From contig JBAYNV010000010.1 in assembly GCA_041678685.1 (NCBI GenBank), positions 1-25,375 of the forward strand: a stretch of DNA of 25,375 nucleotides, in the 5' to 3' direction. The notes beneath the pieces are model-generated. The model had not been told where the DNA came from and ran no database searches. It saw only the letters and a list, made by a program, of their open reading frames with translations. The stretch is from DUPQ01 sp041678685 (GTDB lineage: Bacteria > Bacillota > Clostridia > DUPQ01). Every line of letters begins with the position of its first letter. Position 1 is the first letter of the stretch. The position numbers and the translations under genes were made by a program. Shown in pieces: positions 24,243 to 25,375 of the stretch.

Positions 24243-25314
24243 TTTTTACCTCTTCATATTCTTTATACACTCTGTCATTTGCATCCCTTATACCTAATGA
24301 ATATGCTTTTCCTGCTATCTCCATACGTCTCCCGTCATCATTCAGAAGACCGGATATAGAGTCATACAATTTCTTGCCAGTAAACTCTTTATCATCGTAT
24401 ATTACCTCACAGGCACCTTTATCTTTTATCTGCTCTGCATTTTTCTCCTGGGCATGATCAGGTACGAATGGTGATGGGATAATGATCGAAGGTTTTCCCA
24501 TAGCCATTATTTCACTTATAGTTATGGCTCCTCCCCTTGCTACCATAAGATCACAGTTCTTATATACTGTCTGCCTGTCATATATATAATCCTGTATATG
24601 TATACATCCGTCAGTATTTTTTACCGCATCTATCACTTCACTGTAATGCCTTTTCCCGGGTGCAAAAATCAGTTCAAATTCATCTTTTTTCATATGATTA
24701 TTTATCATGTCGACCACTGTATTGTTGATCGTCATAGCACCCTGGCTCCCGCCGATTATGACTATTGTCTTTTTTCCTGTATTTTGTTTATATCCTTCAG
24801 ACCGGCAAAAACTTTCATCTATGAGATTGCCCGTCTTTACCAGTTTCTTTGCTTTTGAAAGCAGTTCAGAATTCGCATCAAAACTCACCATACATACGTC
24901 TGCGTATCTGCTCAACATCCTGTTCGTCACTCCGGGATAAGCATTCTGCTCGTGTATCATTATCCTGCATCCATATCTGTGCGCCATGAATATCGCAGGA
25001 CCCGAAACGAATCCTCCGGTTCCGATCGCTATCTGCGGTTTGAACTTCCGTATGATCCTCTTTGTCTGAGCAAGGCCTTTCATCATTACAAATAAGGTTT
25101 TTATTGCTTTTAAATTTATAGGCCTTTTGAAACCTTCAACATCGATGAATTCTATATCAAATCCTTCACGCGGGACCAGATCCTTTTCAATACCTTTTTT
25201 TGAACCGATAAAAAGTATTTCAACACTGCTGTCATGCTTTTTTATTTCTTTTGCTATTGATATTGCAGGATTGACATGCCCTGCGCTTCCTCCGCCTGCT
25301 ATAAGGATCCTCAT
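24217..25314 (-). CDS. murG: MurG, UDP-GlcNAc:lipid I N-acetylglucosaminyltransferase
   Basis: This enzyme of normal length (365 residues) adds GlcNAc to lipid I to make lipid II at the inner face of the membrane. Visible motifs are the N-terminal GGGSAGHVNPA loop (7-17), the acceptor-side 'IGTGGFVSGPAIFMAHRYG' and 'IHEQNAYPGVTNRML', the second glycine-rich loop IGGSQGAMTIN and the UDP-GlcNAc site 'ARGGAITISEIMAMGKPSII' with PSPFVPDHAQEKNA. Its ATG overlaps the stop of the preceding ftsW-type gene (ATGA), the standard division-cluster order. Confidence 0.97.
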   Translation of the reverse strand: MRILIAGGGSAGHVNPAISIAKEIKKHDSSVEILFIGSKKGIEKDLVPREGFDIEFIDVEGFKRPINLKAIKTLFVMMKGLAQTKRIIRKFKPQIAIGTGGFVSGPAIFMAHRYGCRIMIHEQNAYPGVTNRMLSRYADVCMVSFDANSELLSKAKKLVKTGNLIDESFCRSEGYKQNTGKKTIVIIGGSQGAMTINNTVVDMINNHMKKDEFELIFAPGKRHYSEVIDAVKNTDGCIHIQDYIYDRQTVYKNCDLMVARGGAITISEIMAMGKPSIIIPSPFVPDHAQEKNAEQIKDKGACEVIYDDKEFTGKKLYDSISGLLNDDGRRMEIAGKAYSLGIRDANDRVYKEYEEVKNEIMGIGK

Positions 25315-25375
25315 ACTCTCAATTCCCTCTTTCTGACCGATTGCCTTGATATATTCAATAATATGCCTATCTGCA
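25311..25375 (-). CDS. 3' end of an FtsW/SpoVE-family gene (partial)
   Basis: The reverse complement of the right edge reads in frame QIGILLNISRQSVRKRELRV then TGA, with that stop overlapping the murG start (ATGA). The 'GILLNISRQ' ending plus a basic tail is what I know from C-termini of SEDS peptidoglycan polymerases of the FtsW/SpoVE type, and the gene order ftsW-murG supports it. Only 21 codons are in the window, so FtsW cannot be told from SpoVE. Confidence 0.7.
   Translation of the reverse strand, partial: QIGILLNISRQSVRKRELRV

Overview
The window looks like chromosomal DNA from a low-GC Firmicute of the class Clostridia, probably Lachnospiraceae-like; the genus cannot be read from the sequence. 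The indications are AT-rich DNA, strong AGGAGG-type ribosome binding sites, lipoproteins and type IV pilus genes with no outer-membrane secretin, and a cell-division gene order (ftsW-type tail, then murG). Genes are tightly packed and no gap exceeds 300 bases. I saw no tRNA, rRNA, CRISPR array, insertion sequence or prophage gene.

Positions 1-7771. The 3' end of a plus-strand gene, probably an S41 C-terminal-processing peptidase, abuts a six-gene minus-strand operon. Read 5' to 3' the operon encodes an HlyD-like lipoprotein adaptor, a large 10-TM FtsX/MacB-type permease, two ABC ATPases, and two more HlyD-like lipoproteins. All five junctions overlap or lie 1-2 nt apart, so this is one transport machine, probably an exporter. 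Its substrate is unknown. The second ATPase carries a C-terminal AbrB/SpoVT-like domain.

Positions 8032-17883. This is a type IV pilus locus in two divergent operons. The minus-strand operon runs VanW/G5-like membrane-anchored protein, PilB, PilC, major pilin, prepilin peptidase, PilM, PilN, PilO. The major pilin has its own candidate promoter and is followed by an intrinsic terminator, which would let it be made in excess. The plus-strand operon encodes three minor pilins. The third is a GspK/PilX-like protein that lacks Glu5 and carries a predicted beta-solenoid, making it a candidate tip subunit. There is no PilT retraction ATPase in the window.

Positions 17927-23478. A TspO/MBR membrane protein gene follows the minor pilins and converges on an AraC-family regulator. 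Divergent from the regulator is a gene set for a GPH-type sugar symporter, an esterase, a PHP-domain (CehA-like) metallohydrolase and a YczE/YitT-type membrane protein. It is probably a regulated uptake and processing operon for an esterified glycoside-type compound.

Positions 23535-25375. On the minus strand are an ftsW/spoVE-type gene (3' end only), murG, and an MBL-fold hydrolase overlapping murG, belonging to a peptidoglycan/division cluster that continues beyond the right edge.

The best candidates for something new are the ATPase-AbrB fusion in a three-adaptor exporter, the VanW/G5-like protein heading the pilus operon, and the solenoid-bearing pilin.
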